Shown here: positions 12,020-24,849 of the stretch, piece by piece
Numbering within the stretch: the first letter of the stretch is position 1
How the letters are laid out: every line of letters starts with the position of its first letter
Origin: Delphinapterus leucas
Taxonomy: Eukaryota; Chordata; Mammalia; Artiodactyla; Monodontidae
DNA: 64,000 nucleotides
Assembly (NCBI RefSeq): GCF_002288925.2
Contig: NW_022098001.1
Location: 6,238,256 to 6,302,255, forward strand
Reading direction: 5' to 3'
Notes under the pieces: generated by a model
What the model was told of the DNA's origin: nothing
Database searches by the model: none
Seen by the model: the letters and a program-made list of their open reading frames with translations, nothing else
Translations under genes and position numbers: made by a program

Positions 12020-13137
12020 AACTATACTCATGGCAAAAGAAAATTCAAAAGTTTTCCTCTTTATCCCCAGTTCCACTCTACAGAGGTAGCCAGTATTAAC
12101 GGATTCTGCCAAAATCATTCAGAATATGTCTATGCATATGCATGTACTTAAGGCAAATGAGATCATAATTTACATACTGTTCTACAAATTTGCATTTTTA
12201 ATTAAAAATATACCTTGGAACCCTTTCCATATTAGTACTGTATGATTCCATCATCCTTAATATTTTGCATAGTTTTCCATTTATAGCAGAGCTCCATAAT
12301 TTATTGAACCAACCCTCTATTGATGAGCATTAAAGTTATTTCCAGTTTTCTTGCTATTACAAACAAAGGTACAATTAACATTTTTTTGCACATTTTTGTG
12401 TACTCATGCAAGGGTATGTAGAAAAGAAATTCCTAGGTCAAATGGTAGATGTATGTTACTTTTTTTTTTTTTTCTTTGGCTGCACCTCTCAGCTTGCAGG
12501 ATCTCAGTTCCCTGACCAGGGATCAAACCCAGGCCCCGGGAAGTAAAAGCACCAAGTCCTAACCACTGGACGGCCACGGAATTCCCTGTTACATTTTTAA
12601 ATAATCGCCAATGCTGTCTTCTAACAAAGGTTGCACAAACTTATTCTCCCACCAACTGTGCAGGAATGCTTGTTTCCCTACACCCTCAGCAGCACTGGGT
12701 ACTACAACTCTCTTTAATCTTTGTCAGTCTAATAGATGAAAAATAATACCTTCCTGCTATTTTAATACTTATTTCTTTAATTAAGAATGACAAACGTTTA
12801 TTGGCCATTTGTGGAGAGTTACTGCAAAATGTCTTTGCTTCTCCTTTTTTGTCTTTTTCTTACTGATTTCTAAACTTAATTGCACATGAGGAAAATTGGT
12901 CTTTTGTTGTCTTATGTGTTGAGAACATATTTTCCAGTTTGCCTTTTTTCTTTTGAATATTTTTACGGTGCATTTTTCTCATATTGCTGTTTCAATTTTT
13001 TATGTTGTCAACTTTATTATCATTCTTTTGCTATGTAGTCTGTACTTTGTACCATACTAAAGGCCCTCTCATTTCTAAAAGTATTTTCAAAAATGTATCC
13101 ATTTTCTCATTGGCATTATCGTGGTTTCATTTCTTTC
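12020..13137 (-). repeat. old L1-type LINE 3' part, antisense
   Basis: Antisense L1 signatures in order: 'cagaggtagccagtattaacgg', 'ccctctattgatgagca', 'ttgctattacaaacaaagg', 'aaattcctaggtcaaatgg', 'ctcccaccaactgtgcaggaatg', 'tttattggccatttgtgg'. A younger SINE interrupts it at 12455. Confidence 0.75.
12455..12585 (-). mobile_element. CHR-type SINE (short form), inside old L1
   Basis: Complement begins GGAATTCCGTGGCCGTCCAG and ends in a long A-tail. Imperfect duplication gttac(t/a)ttttt. Confidence 0.9.
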
Positions 13138-13140
13138 TTT

Positions 13141-13493
13141 TTTCTTTCAATAAATTTATTTTATTTATTTTTGGCTGCGTTGGGTCTTCGTTGCTGTGCA
13201 CAGGCGTTCTCTAGTTGTGGTGAGCAGGGGCTACTCTTCATTGCGGTGCACGGGCTTCTCATTACGGTGGCTTCTCTTGTTGCAGAGCACGGGCTCTAGG
13301 CACGCAGGCTTCAGTAGCTGTGGCACGCGGGCTCGGTAGTTGTGGTTCGCGGGCTCTAGAGCACAGGCTTAGTAGTTGTGGCGCACGGGCTTAGTTGCTC
13401 CTCGGCGTGTGGGATCTTCCCGGACCAGGGCTCGAACCCATGTCCCCTGCACTGGCAGGCGGATTCTTAACCACTGCACCACCAGGGAAGCCC
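13141..13493 (-). mobile_element. CHR-1-type SINE (long form)
   Basis: Full long-form copy on the reverse strand: complement GGGCTTCCCTGGTGGTGCAG ... to (AAAT)n tail at 13141. Confidence 0.94.
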
Positions 13494-13504
13494 TGCTTGG
13501 TCTT

Positions 13505-13660
13505 TTGAGATATATACACATATTTTTATATTATATACAATCTACATAATATATATAGAATAATATATGCATTATATTATGTATTGATATTTATATCATG
13601 TTATTATATAAATACAATACATATGTATTATAAATATTTCTTCATAAATAAATTAGGAGA
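13505..13660. repeat. AT-rich low-complexity run
   Basis: Irregular 'tata/atat' units without a fixed period. Confidence 0.85.
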
Positions 13661-13765
13661 AATTGATCTCTTAGGATCCCAAATAAGGTGAAATGAGGTT
13701 GTCATTGGTTGCTAGTATATGCCAACAATTTCTACCCTAGGCAAAGTAATAAAAGGCAGGGGGTG

Positions 13766-13859
13766 GTAATTCCCTGGCAATCCAGTGGTTAGGACTCAGC
13801 GCTTTCACTGCTGTGGAACTAAGATCCCACAAGCCGAGTGGCGAGCCCAAAAAAAAAAA
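13766..13859 (+). mobile_element. CHR-type SINE (short form), internally deleted
   Basis: The head aattccctggcaatccagtgg is kept, but about 25 bases around 'gggggcatgggttc...gg' are missing before 'gaactaagatccc'. A-tail at 13848-13859. Confidence 0.88.
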
Positions 13860-14219
13860 AGGAGAGGAGGACAACATCCCAGCACCTCCCATCTGATTAT
13901 CTCCACAGGCTTGGCTGTGGATGAAAGAAGATACCTCTATCCATTCCATAGCCAAGAAAGCCCTCCCAAATGGATCCAGAACAAATCAAGAATCTCACCT
14001 TTGGTGAAAGGTTGAAAGCATTATAGGTAAAAGAATCAAAATGCAATTTAATGGAGAGAGATGGGAGGCATCCTTAATTTGGGAGGACCCCAAAACAACT
14101 TCATAAAAAATGCCTACTTTGTATTTTAAATTATATATTTAATCTTTTGTTTCCTTTATAAGATATGTCAGTAGTCAGTAATATGGGAAGAGTGTTAAAT
14201 CTAGTACCAACGTAAGAGG

Positions 14220-14415
14220 AACATAAGAGCCTGGATTCTGGAGCCAAACTGGGTTCAAATTCCAGCTCTACCACTTAACGACTGTATGGTCTTGGGAACC
14301 TCTTCTATAAAATGGACAGAATAATAGCACTCACCGCATAAGGCTCTTCTGAGGAATATGTAAATTAACATATATGCACTTAGAAAAGTACTTGGCACAG
14401 AGTAAAGATTATACA
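14220..14415 (+). repeat. MIR SINE
   Basis: 'agagcctggattctggagcc', 'ccagctctaccacttaacgactgtatgg', 'cttctataaaatgg' and 'gtacttggcacagagtaaag' in MIR order. Confidence 0.88.
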
Positions 14416-14804
14416 AAACCTCTTGCTGTTATAAATGCCTTGGCATCATTTGGGAAGTGGGATGTGGTATTCTGTGTTAGCTTGCTGTCAGTTAAGACAG
14501 ATTGGAATTCTATCAAATTTTAAAAACTCCCAGCAAAAGATTTATGACCCTTTCTCTTTTCCTAAAATTTTTCTGGTATCCAGTCACCTGCTATATTGCA
14601 GTTAGGTCTTGGAGGTAAATGAAGAGGGATACAAAGATTCTCCAGCAAAGACCCTCTTCTTAGGAAGAGAAAGCAAGAGAGCAAGGGTGTCATATCAGGT
14701 ACGGTCTTATACATTGATGCTATTCCTGCCTCACTGCAATTGCTCCTTGTGCCACAAGCCATCAGAGGGTAACCAGTAACAGTAGTAGTAGTGGTAGTAG
14801 TAGG

Positions 14805-14915
14805 CATAACATCTGAGTGTGTGCCAGGCAATGGGCTAAGTGCTTTAAATACTTGATTTAATTCTCACAAGAACAAGAACGCTATGATGTAGGTACTGTT
14901 ACTGAGAGGGGATAC
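14805..14915 (-). repeat. MIR-type fragment, antisense
   Basis: 'gtgtgccaggcaatgggctaagtgcttta' and 'aattctcacaagaac...gtaggtactgttact' are the reverse of the MIR 3' half. A (GTA)n run (14778-14803) precedes it. Confidence 0.65.
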
Positions 14916-14919
14916 TGCA

Positions 14920-15108
14920 TGATGATTCTGACGGTGGGCTTTAGAGGTAGATTTGCCTGGGATTGTATCCTGGCCCCATCATTAGCTGGCTGTGTCATCT
15001 TGGGCAAATTACCTAACCTCTCTCACCCAGAGAATGAGGATAATGATAGTATTTATCTTATAGGGCTTTTGGGTGAGCATTTCTTGAGTTAATACATATA
15101 ATGTCCTC
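14920..15108 (+). repeat. MIR SINE
   Basis: 'tgattctgacggtgggcttta', 'tagctggctgtgtcatcttgggcaaatta', 'agagaatgaggataatgatagt', then 'gttaatacatataatg'. Confidence 0.85.
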
Positions 15109-15109
15109 A

Positions 15110-15335
15110 GGTTTGGACTGGTTTAGAATGTGGGCTGTGAAAACAGGCTGCTTGGGTTTACATCTCAGCTCCATTACTTAGGAGCTAAGTGGCCCTGGGC
15201 AAGTTACCTAACTTATCAGTGCCTCGGATTCCTCCTCTGTAAAATGAATGTGGCCAGAAGAGTACCTACCTCATAGAGGTTTTATGAGGATTAAATTGGT
15301 TATATCTGTAAAGTGCTTAGAGAAGGGTCTGGCAA
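15110..15335 (+). repeat. MIR SINE
   Basis: 'agctaagtggccctgggcaagttacctaac', 'tcctcctctgtaaaatgaat', 'tatgaggattaaattgg' and 'gtaaagtgcttagagaaggg' in MIR order. Confidence 0.88.
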
Positions 15336-15589
15336 TATAAACTTCTCCCCCCTTCTCTCTCACCTCCTGGGACTCCAGCTACATGTGTTAAACCTATTCA
15401 CTGTGTCCCATTTATCTTTCCCTCTCTTTTCTGTCTTTTTTATCCCTTTTGGAGCTTAAGTCAGAATACTTTTTTCTGACCCTTCTTGCAGTTTGTTAAA
15501 TCAAAAATAAATATTTACGTATACTTTGTTGTCTAAATAAAGAATTCTATGCACTCTCAAAATAAAAAAATAAGTGAGTAGACACTGTA

Positions 15590-15775
15590 CATAGCATATA
15601 TTTGATGCATGTTTGTTATGCTTATTAACCCCTATATGACATGAGAGGAAACTGAAACTTGGGGAGGTCAAAATAACTTTTCAAGGTTACACAGCTAGCG
15701 GGTGATGCAACCAGCATTTAGACTCAGAGTCCAGAGCCTTAATTACTTTAATTATCATACTATGCTGCTATTGCC
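15590..15775 (-). repeat. MIR SINE, antisense
   Basis: 'gaggaaactgaaacttggggagg', 'aaggttacacagctagcggg' and 'gactcagagtccagagcc' are the reverse complement of the MIR 5' half. Confidence 0.8.
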
Positions 15776-16532
15776 AGAAAACTAGTAGGACATTGCAGAT
15801 TTTTGGCAATTTACCTTGTTCTTGAGGGTGGATACTGGCTTTGTTATCTAGTATGTGTGTATATTTTAAGGGCTTTGTTGGGGGTTTGTCATTTCAACCT
15901 AATCCACCCTACCTACATCATCCCTAATTTTGCTCAAAATACCTAACTCCCAATTAGAAAGCCTAATTCTTATCTATCATTCTGCATATGCAATCAGTGG
16001 GAACTCCCCACCCAGAAGAGAAGAGCAGTAAAACTAACAATTCTCAGGCAAGCAGCCTGTGATTCCAGAATTAACCTCATGCTGCTGCCATCATGAGCCC
16101 TTGGGCTGAGACGTGGCTCTGGCAGAGGAAATGAATGAATCACCATTAGTTTTTTTTGTTAGTCTTTAGCTATTTGGAGCAGCACCACTTTAAATAATTA
16201 ATGAAATTTGAAAAAAAAGAATTAGTGATTTCTTTCTTTGCTGATAAAGCCAGGATGTATCAATATTAACTAGCTGTGAAAGAAAAGAGAACTTTCAGAT
16301 GATTTTCTAGGAACGGTTCTGCTTAACTAAAAGGCTCAGATAGCAGGAAACCAGATATAAAACTGGAATGGCAGACTATAAAGTATAATTATTATTTTGT
16401 TCAACCATCCACTTGCCATCAAATATACAAAACATTATTCTTTTTACAGTGAGTTCAATGATTTCATTCTGTCTCTCCAACCATTAGCTATTTTTTCCAG
16501 TTTGTTCTTCCCCTAAAATATCGTCTATTCTA
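15776..16532. other. gene-free, repeat-poor sequence
   Basis: No gene or clear repeat. Around 16080-16330 the DNA is repeat-free with 'aaataattaatgaaatttg'-type cores. Confidence 0.4.
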
Positions 16533-16872
16533 GGGCTTCCCTGGTGGTGCAGTGGCTGGGAATCCGCCTGCCAATGCAGGGGACACAGGTTCAAGCCCTG
16601 GTCCCAGAAGATCCCACATGCCGCGGAGCTACTGAGCCTGCAAGCCGCAACTACTGAGACCACGAGCCACCGCTATTGACCCCATGAGCCACAGATACTG
16701 AGGCCCACGCGCCTAGAGCCCGTGCTCTGCAACAAGAGAAGCCACCGCGATGAGAAGCCCACGCACTGCAACGAAGAGTAGCCCCCGCTTGCCACAGCTG
16801 GAGAGGGCCCACGTGCAGCAACGGGGACCAAACATAGCCAAAAATGAATAAATAAAATAAATAAATTTTTAA
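16533..16872 (+). mobile_element. CHR-1-type SINE (long form)
   Basis: gggcttccctggtggtgcag to (aaat)n tail. Flanked by 'aaaatatc(g)tctattcta' on both sides. Confidence 0.94.
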
Positions 16873-16875
16873 AAA

Positions 16876-19730
16876 ATATCTATTCTATCAGTTCTGATGA
16901 CCACATCTATAGGTGACACCTGAATTTTCATGTCTTATGTCTCACATTTGTAACTACTTCTTAGAAATATCTGCATGCTTATCTTGCCATCAGCCCAAAT
17001 CAAATATATTTAAAAGTAAACATAATTCCACTTCTATCTAGGATGGAGAGAGCTGAAAAGAATATTGTTTCCACCTTAATAAAAAGAAAAAGCAGGTCAA
17101 TCAACATAATCATACCTTTTCTTAAGCCCATCAAACAGCTGATATCACAGGGCAAAAAAAGTACATTGAAATCCAAAGAAAGACAGAAACTTCCAAGGAG
17201 AGAGAGGTCAAGAACACAGGCTCACTCGTGGCAGAGCACAAAAGGGAGAAACTCCAGGTGCAGCACAAGCAGGTAAGAAGGCTACAACTAATTTTTTAAT
17301 GAATTGTTAAAGGCTGAGTGTGGGCTAGTGAGAGAGTTTAGAAACCCTGGGAGCTGCAGACACAGGGGGGAGATCACACCCACCTGCAGGTTCTTCTCCA
17401 TGAATATCCACTGACTGTATCAATATATGCGTAATGGAGAGTACATGGTGTCTGAACAGGGCCATTCTATAGGGACAGGAAACATTTACAGATGAACATC
17501 AGTGAAACCATGGTGGGGGAAAAAAGTCACAGAGGACTACAAACAGCTTGAATATCATGCGCACACATGTGTTTATGTTTGGGAAGGAAATTGGAGGAGG
17601 CAGGAGGGGTACAGGAGTTCTCAATTTGCCTTGGAGATGAAAGGTTTTAGGTATCAACTATAGTGTGGCTTTTTCCCAACAATTTCCTATCATGAGGCTT
17701 GGCAGTTATTAGTACCATTATGGGAAGATGTAGAGGAAGCAGTGTGAAATCAAGACTGAGAAACAGGGGGGACTTCTCTGGTGGCGCAGTGGTTAAGACT
17801 CTGCGCTCCCAATGCAGGGGGCCCGGGTTCCATCCCTGGTCAGGAAACTAGATCCCACATGCATGCCGCAACTAAGAGTTCACATGCCGGAACTAAGGAG
17901 TCTGAGAGCTGCAACTAAGGAGCCCACTTGCAGCAGCAACTAAGACCCGACACAACCAAATAAATAAATAAACAAAATAATTTTTAAAAAGACTGAGAAA
18001 CGGTTGAGATGAAAGACAAAGTGTAGCAGCTTTTCTATGTGGCTGTTCCCTTCTCAAAAACAGCCTTATCCATCACCCCTACCCACTCCACTTGCTTCCT
18101 TACGCTTACATGTCAATTTCTGCCTGCACTTCTGCTGCCAAGGGTATGTTTATGAAGTTCTTATCTTATTACCTGCAATATGGACCATCTCTTTTTCCCT
18201 TGTCTGACTGCCCCTTGGGATTTTCTCCCACCACAGTGAGTGAGGGCAGGGCACTAAATAAGAGCCCAGGAGAGTATCCCCAGGTTTGCCTTATCTGGCT
18301 GATGGCTGTCTCTGAACCAGATGTCATCTTTTACTGACACTGGACACGGGTATGGGTCTCCCATTTCTGAGATAGCACAGTGTCATATGCCCTGTTTTCT
18401 TTTGTTCACTTAGAGAGCTGTTTCTACCACCCAAGTCACTTCCTTTTAATAACTTCCAAACCTTTTCCACATTCTAAAGTCAAAATTTTGTGTTGCTTGT
18501 GTTAACCACTGGACTCAATCAGCAGCTTTGTTTTAAAAACAAGGCTACAAAAATCCTCTATGTTAAAACAGAATTGGTCTTTGGGGAAGAGGAGCTCTAA
18601 GAAAAATGTGTTTGGAGTTTAATCCCACCACCAACAAAATAATTTAAAAGTCATTTGAATTACAAGTAATCAAAAACATATCATTGCTCACCAAACCTAA
18701 ATGGCTACATGAACCTCTACCTGTAGGGAAGAATGGAGCAATTGTGGTAGAAAGAGAATAAAGAATTGGAACATACGTTTCTTTGGTTTAACCTCAGACA
18801 TAGGGAAAATCTGATTTGAAGGAAAATGTATGTAAAACGTTTTTCACTATGCTGCAGTCACACATTGGATTTCAGTGCGCGCTGGGGAAAAAGGTACATT
18901 TTGACCCATTCCAGTTCATTCTCAGGACTAGACACGGCATGATTTGGAGGGAACTAGAAAGATCTCATACCCCAAAATAATCTTTTTTATACCTTGGGAC
19001 AAAAATATATCAGAATAACCCCCAGAGAGTATCTTCCTAGAATTCCCTGACTGGTAAGTTTTGGTATCATCACCTGTCATATGGACTGTGGCTTTTCTTT
19101 TAATTAATTAATTGATTGATTGATTTTTGTCTCTAATTTCCCCTCCTTTCTGCGTCTTGTTATCTCATCTCAGGCAGTCAGTCACTTATATTTCAGCATG
19201 GCTTTGTCCTAGTGCAAAAATTTCAGGATATAAATTATCCAGAGTGATAGGAGTACAGTCTGGCTACTTAAACTCAGTTTGATGCTTCTTAACTCATTAA
19301 ACTCAAGTTTAACAGACTGTTACTCAAAATTCACTGCCACGTCAGTTGGTGATTCAGCTCAGTTCTAGTCACTACGCACTGCCCTTGGTCCCAAATGAAA
19401 ACAGCTTTCTCTCTGCAACTTCTGGATACTGCTTGAACAGTTCTCTTTGGATTCTATCTTAAACCCCTTTATCAAATTTCTAATCTCAGGAGCCCTAGGC
19501 CTATTCAGGTGAAGTGATTTAAACTGCTTCTTCCTCCTTCTAAGCCTTTTCTAGACAACTTATCTGTATAAAGCTAATGTACTTCTCCCACTGGACTCTC
19601 CTAGTGTCCTTCCTGCTCTGGTTCCTCATGCCTCTGGAACTTTCCCCAAGTGTCTCTTTAAGTAACTTCTACCTTTCATTTTATCCATCTTTTCCTCTCA
19701 TAGTTTTACCTCCAGGACTTCCAGAACCTT
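16876..19730. other. gene-free sequence around one SINE
   Basis: Apart from the SINE at 17767 I see no gene, RNA or strong repeat. Small frames (17043, 18092, 19577) lack any domain. Confidence 0.55.
17767..17988 (+). mobile_element. CHR/Bov-tA-related SINE
   Basis: gacttctctggtggcgcagt head, 'gccgcaactaagagttc' type body and 'gacccgacacaaccaaataaat' tail. 13-bp duplication AAGACTGAGAAAC at 17752-17764 and 17989-18001. Confidence 0.92.
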
Positions 19731-19743
19731 CATCCTATCCCTC

Positions 19744-20345
19744 TTTTTTTTTTTTTTGAAATGGATAATTTTTTTTTTTACATCTTTATTGGAGTATAAT
19801 TGCTTTACAATGGTGTGTTAGTTTCTGCTTTATAACAAAGTGAATCAATTATACATATACATATGTTCCCATATCTCTTCCCTCTTGTATCTCCCTCCCA
19901 CCCTGCCTATCCCACCCCTCTAGGTGGTCACAAAGNNNNNNNNNNNNNNNNNNNNNNNNNNNNNNNNNNNNNNNNNNNNNNNNNNNNNNNNNNNNNNNNN
20001 NNNNNNNNNNNNNNNNNNNNNNNNNNNNNNNNNNNGCTTTACGATGGTGTGTTAGTTTCTGCTTTATAACAAAGTGAATCAATTATACATATACATATGT
20101 TCCCATATCTCTTCCCTCTTGTATCTCCCTCCCACCCTGCCTATCCCACCCCTCTAGGTGGTCACAAAGCACTGAGCTGATCTCCCTGTGCTATGCGGCT
20201 GCTTCCCACTAGCTATCTATTTTACGTTTGGTAGCGTATATATGTCCATGCCACTCTCTCGCTTTGTCACAGCTTACCCTTCCCCCTCCCCATATCCTCA
20301 AGTCCATTCTCTAGTAGGTCTGTGTCTTTATTCCTGTCTTACCCC
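19744..20345 (-). mobile_element. 5'-truncated young L1 3' end containing the assembly gap
   Basis: Antisense L1 3' UTR (poly-T at left, 'acatctttattggagtataat', 'ctagctatctattttacg', 'ccatatcctcaagtccattctc'). 13-bp duplication CATCCTATCCCTC at 19731-19743 and 20346-20358. Without the gap and duplicated flank, the insert would be only about 370 bp. The 3' UTR is the same type as in the L1 at 47827. Confidence 0.9.
19936..20035. other. assembly gap (100 N) flanked by duplicated sequence
   Basis: Exactly 100 N. The 134 bases on its left (19802-19935) are repeated on its right (20036-20169) with one visible difference (gctttacAatgg versus gctttacGatgg). This is typical of overlapping contig ends that were not merged. 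Confidence 0.95.
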
Positions 20346-20358
20346 CATCCTATCCCTC

Positions 20359-23309
20359 CTGATAAAACATAAAGCCCATTTACATTTCAGTTACTCTTGC
20401 TTCCATATGAACAAGAGCACTATATCCTTAAATCCACACATTCACTGGGGAAGGGTTATCTTTTTTTTAGTCACAAGTTTAATCATCAAAAATCTTGTTA
20501 GCCAAGACTGCTTTACATTTGGCACCTGATTAAGACAGGAAGACCCTATCGTAGGGCATAGCCTAGGACCTGGATGCAGAGATGGTTAGGAAACACATGG
20601 GAGATTACAGTAATTCATTAAGGCTCCAGAAAGGATACAGCTCCAAAATTTGGGGAAGAGGTCAAGGAAAGGTTAGCTTCTGATATTCAAACTAAAAAAT
20701 TTGGATAGGACTGCATCTGCAAAAATGACTCACTTTCAGTGATTTAAAAACATGTCCCGAATGGAGCCATTGTCTCTTAGTCCAATTAAGAAAGTCACTG
20801 GGTTTCTCAAAAAACTAGTCCACTCAGTGATATTGTCAAATGCCTCATATTCTTGTTGTGCTGTCATAACAGGAGGATTGGAAGTCGGCCTCAGACCTGA
20901 GAAAAGGAAGGCAAGAGAGCAAGCTGATATTAGACTTACCCAGCATCCCCAGATGGCAGGACACTTTGGCTTCGGAGGACCAATGTCAATTATTTAGTTA
21001 GACTATACCTAGAATAGAACAGGGGCAAGGTACACTTAATTTTATAAAAATAGCCAGTAATTACATCTAACTATTTTTGTTGTTATTATTTTCACCAAGT
21101 GTTGCAGTAGGCAGAGAGAGCTAGGAAGAGGAGCGGATATGAATGTCACGGATGAGGAAAATGATGTACATTTAGTGCCAGATAGGAAAATAAATTGCTA
21201 AATGGAAGTTTCACAAGAGATGCAGCTCAGGAGTGGGTGAACAGAAAGAAAGACTCAGAGAGAGGCAAGGCTGACCTACTGATAAGAGAAAGTTGGGATG
21301 AGGCATAATCACAAGGGAGTGCATTTATAGATAACACCTGAATCTAAATGCCTGCATGAAGAGGAAAATTGGGAGAAGACGTCCCATGTGGAGCTTGCTA
21401 TGGCAAGCATTTTTTTTCCCAATGAAGTTGATACTTTGTAATGTCAAGCAATTGAGGGGTAAGCATTTAGAACCAAAGTAGAAGATAGGGAATAGCATTT
21501 GATTAGTTGGATGTATTAAATCAGCTATCAAGACAGACTACATAAATGCTGCTAGAACTGTGTTACTTAATATAAGAAATAAGTTCAGGGTTTCCCCAAT
21601 TTTAGTCTTTGGGAACTACCTTTATCATCTTGGCCATATCCTCATACCACTTATACTCCGTTTAATGTAATTCTTTAAAACAATTAATTTTTTTCACACT
21701 TTAGCTTCATCCTAAACAATAGTATCTATGACCCCATGAGTTTGATAAGCTAGTTACATCTTTTTCTAACATATATTAATGTAAATGTATAACCTTAAAA
21801 GTTCTTCATCTGTGTGACAGAATAAATGAACCTGTGTATTGTACAACTGGTGAAACACAGATCCCATTCTGAGAAACCCTAAGGTATATCAATATATTGT
21901 TTGTCTACCGTAATGTTGTGGTTTGGTGTGTAAGAAAGTAAGTACTAAATGCTCTTAGAACTTTTTCTTCAGGTTCCTTCCCTTTTGAGAGGAAAAAGGA
22001 GGAAAAATATAGCATCATTAATTCCCTCCTACTTGGGTGGCTCAGGGACTTATTTTTAAGTTATTGAAACCGCTGACTACTCAAAGTGTAAGCCAGGGTG
22101 GGTAGCCATTTGTAAGAGGGCTTTAGATTAATAGAAGAGCAAGCTCTCCCCTGGTATGGAAGGAAGTGTATGTAGAGAGGCAGATGGAGTGATTGATTGC
22201 TCCTGGATACACTGAATATGCTTTTATTCAGGCTACAACACACCATAAAGAAAAGCTGTGGATGGAAATGAACAGTGTACCTGTTGAAAGACAGACCCTC
22301 TTTGGAGAAAATCAACTAACATTTATATTCAAGTACCCACATACTATGAAGAACAGGTAAAGATCCAGCCTACTTGGACCCACTGCACACATCCTTATTG
22401 AGTTTCTACCAAAATGTAGCACCAACATTTTGTCTCCCAATTGGATTTACCACTAAGAGAGAGAAGTTGAAGCAAATAGCCAATGTTGGCATCTGGATAT
22501 ACATAAATTCTGTAAATTCTGAAATTGGCATCCTAACTTATAAATCAGCCTCTTCTGAGTTAAGTTAGAATGAATGAGTTGCCCCTAGACTTGAACAATT
22601 TTGTAGGAAGTAAAAAAATAATTTTTCAACCTGCAAGGCTAAACATCTGTGGAGCCTCTGCTAAGAAAATCATTCATAGTTGGGGCCCAGGTTGATCAGA
22701 AGGCTAGCCTATCTTTCTTTGAAACCTCAGTAGGTAAACGGGTACTAAAGACAAACTTAATCTCTGGTCCAGTTTTCCAAAGGTTGGCTCTGCTCGTTGG
22801 ATAGCATTCTGAGGGGTTCCTATTACTCATCTCAAAGCTACATCTAACATCTTACTAATGGAGGCTCTGCCTTGATATTCAATGAAAGATATTCACTAAT
22901 GGAGTATTTTAAGAAATGAAATGAGTTTATGTGGTAGGTAGAGTATTTTGAAACATAGCAAAGATTGGTTTGTGCTAGAAGCCTTCATTTGGTGAGAAGA
23001 CTGGCTTCTTGTCACCAAACCATCTGCCTGTCTTCCATGGGCTATGCTGACCTTCTTATTAAATTGTCTTTTGCCCACTTAGCTCATCAGTTAACAAACT
23101 CTTTTAATTAGATGCTAAGAGAACAAGGTGATGTCTAGGTAGCTAGGTAGCAAAATCCAGAACCAACTTCTAATTATACAGTACTGAAAACAAAGTCTTT
23201 ATCACTAAATAAGCTCTGTCTGTAGCAGGTTAGTACATAAACTTTATTTTTACTTTTCTTTTAAGTGGTCAGGCTGGGCTAACTTCACAAAAGTAGTTAC
23301 TGCTATAAA
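20359..23309. other. gene-free sequence, 2.9 kb
   Basis: The longest stretch here without a young repeat. No gene, no exon with splice sites and no recognised family. Confidence 0.5.
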
Positions 23310-23443
23310 AGTCTTAGAAAAAAACAGTGGTAAATCTTCATGACCTTGGGTTTGTCAATGGCTTCTTAGCTATGACACCAAAAGCATGAGCAATAGAGGA
23401 AAAAAATAGATAAATTGAACTTCATCAAAATTTAAAACTTTTG

Positions 23444-23742
23444 GGGCTTCCCTGGTGGCACAGTAGTTGAGAGTCTGCCTGCCAGTGCAGGGGATGCAGG
23501 CTCGAGCCCTGGTCTGGGAGGATCCCATGTGCCGCGGAGCGGCTGGGCCCGTGAGACACAACTACTGAGCCTGCGCATCTGGAGCCTGTGCTCCGCAGCA
23601 GGAGAGGCCGCAGCAGTGAGAGGCCCGCGCACCGCGGTGAGGGGTGGCCCCTGCTTGCCACAACTGGAGAAAGCCCTCGCACAGAAACGAAGACCCAACA
23701 CAGCCAAAAATAAATAAATAAATTTATTTAAAAAAAATTTTT
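23444..23742 (+). mobile_element. CHR-1-type SINE inside old L1
   Basis: gggcttccctggtggcacag to (aaat)n tail. Short 'aacttttg' repeats flank it at the L1 break. Confidence 0.93.
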
Positions 23743-23915
23743 TTTAACTTTTGTGCATCAAAGGACATTGTCAAAAACTGAAAAAACCCACATAACTGGA
23801 GAGAAAATTTGCAAATCACATATCCAAGAGGGGACTTGTACCCAGAAAATATAAAGAACTCTTACAACTCAGTAACAGAAAAATAAATAGCCCAATTAAA
23901 AAATGGGCAAAGAGA

Positions 23916-24388
23916 CGTACAGATGATCCCTAACTTATGGTGATTTTTTGACTTTATGATACACATTCAATAGAAACCGTACTTTGAATTTTATTCTTTT
24001 CCTGGGGCTAGCTAGCAATATGCAATAGGATACTCGCACAATGCTGGGCACTGGCAGTGAGGTACAGCTCCCAGTCAGCCACGAGATCATGAGGGTAAAC
24101 AATCGATACACTTCCAACCATTTTGTACCCATACAACCATTCTGTTTTTCATCTTCAGTAGAGTATTCAATAAGTTACATGAGATATTCAGTGGTTTATT
24201 ATAAGATAGGCTTTGTGTTAGATGGTTTTGCCTAACTGTAAGCCAATGTAATTGTTCTGAGTATGTTTAAGGTAAGCTAGGCTGAATCATGTTCAGTAGG
24301 TTAGGTATATTAAATGCATTTTTGACTTATGATATTTTCACTTTACAGTGGGTTTATTGGGACATAGCCCCACCAGAAGTCGAGGAAG
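23916..24388. mobile_element. Tigger-like (mariner-type) non-autonomous DNA transposon in L1
   Basis: About 470 bp with inverted ends: CAGATGATCCCTAACTTATG at left and the complement of 'cagaagtcgaggaagatcta' at right, each next to TA, the mariner-type target. It interrupts the L1 between 'atgggcaaagagac' and 'tagacttttcttc'. Internal 'cccagtcagccacgagatcatgagggtaaacaa' is characteristic. No transposase frame remains. Confidence 0.75.
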
Positions 24389-24536
24389 ATCTATATAGAC
24401 TTTTCTTCAAAGAAGACATTCAAATAGCCTACAAGCACATGAAAAGATGCTCAACTTCATTAATCATTAGGGAAATGCAAGTCAAAACCACAATGAGATG
24501 CCACTTTACATCCACTAGGATGGATATAATTTTTTT

Positions 24537-24849
24537 TTTAAGTAAATTTATTTATTTACTTTTGGCTGTGTTGGGTCTTCGCTGCTGCATGCGGGCTTTT
24601 CTCTAGTTGCGGCGAGCGGGGGCTACTCTTCGTTGCGGTGCGCGGGGCTTCTCATTGCGGAGGCTTCTCTTGTTGGGAGCATGGGCTCTAGGCGCGCGGG
24701 CTTCAGTAGTTGTGGCATGCAGGCTCATAGTTGTGGCACATGGGCTTAGTTGCTCCGCGGCATGTGGGATCTTCCCAGACCCGGGCTCGGACCCGTGTCC
24801 CCTGCATTGGCAGGCGGATTCTTAACCACTGTGCCATCAGGGAAGTCCG
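24537..24849 (-). mobile_element. CHR-1-type SINE inside old L1
   Basis: Reverse-strand long form. Duplication TAGGAT(G/A)GATATAATTTTT on both sides (24518- and 24850-24868). Confidence 0.94.

Noticed and set aside
19849..20082. Frames containing runs of X across the gap
   Set aside because: They read through 100 N and have no meaning.
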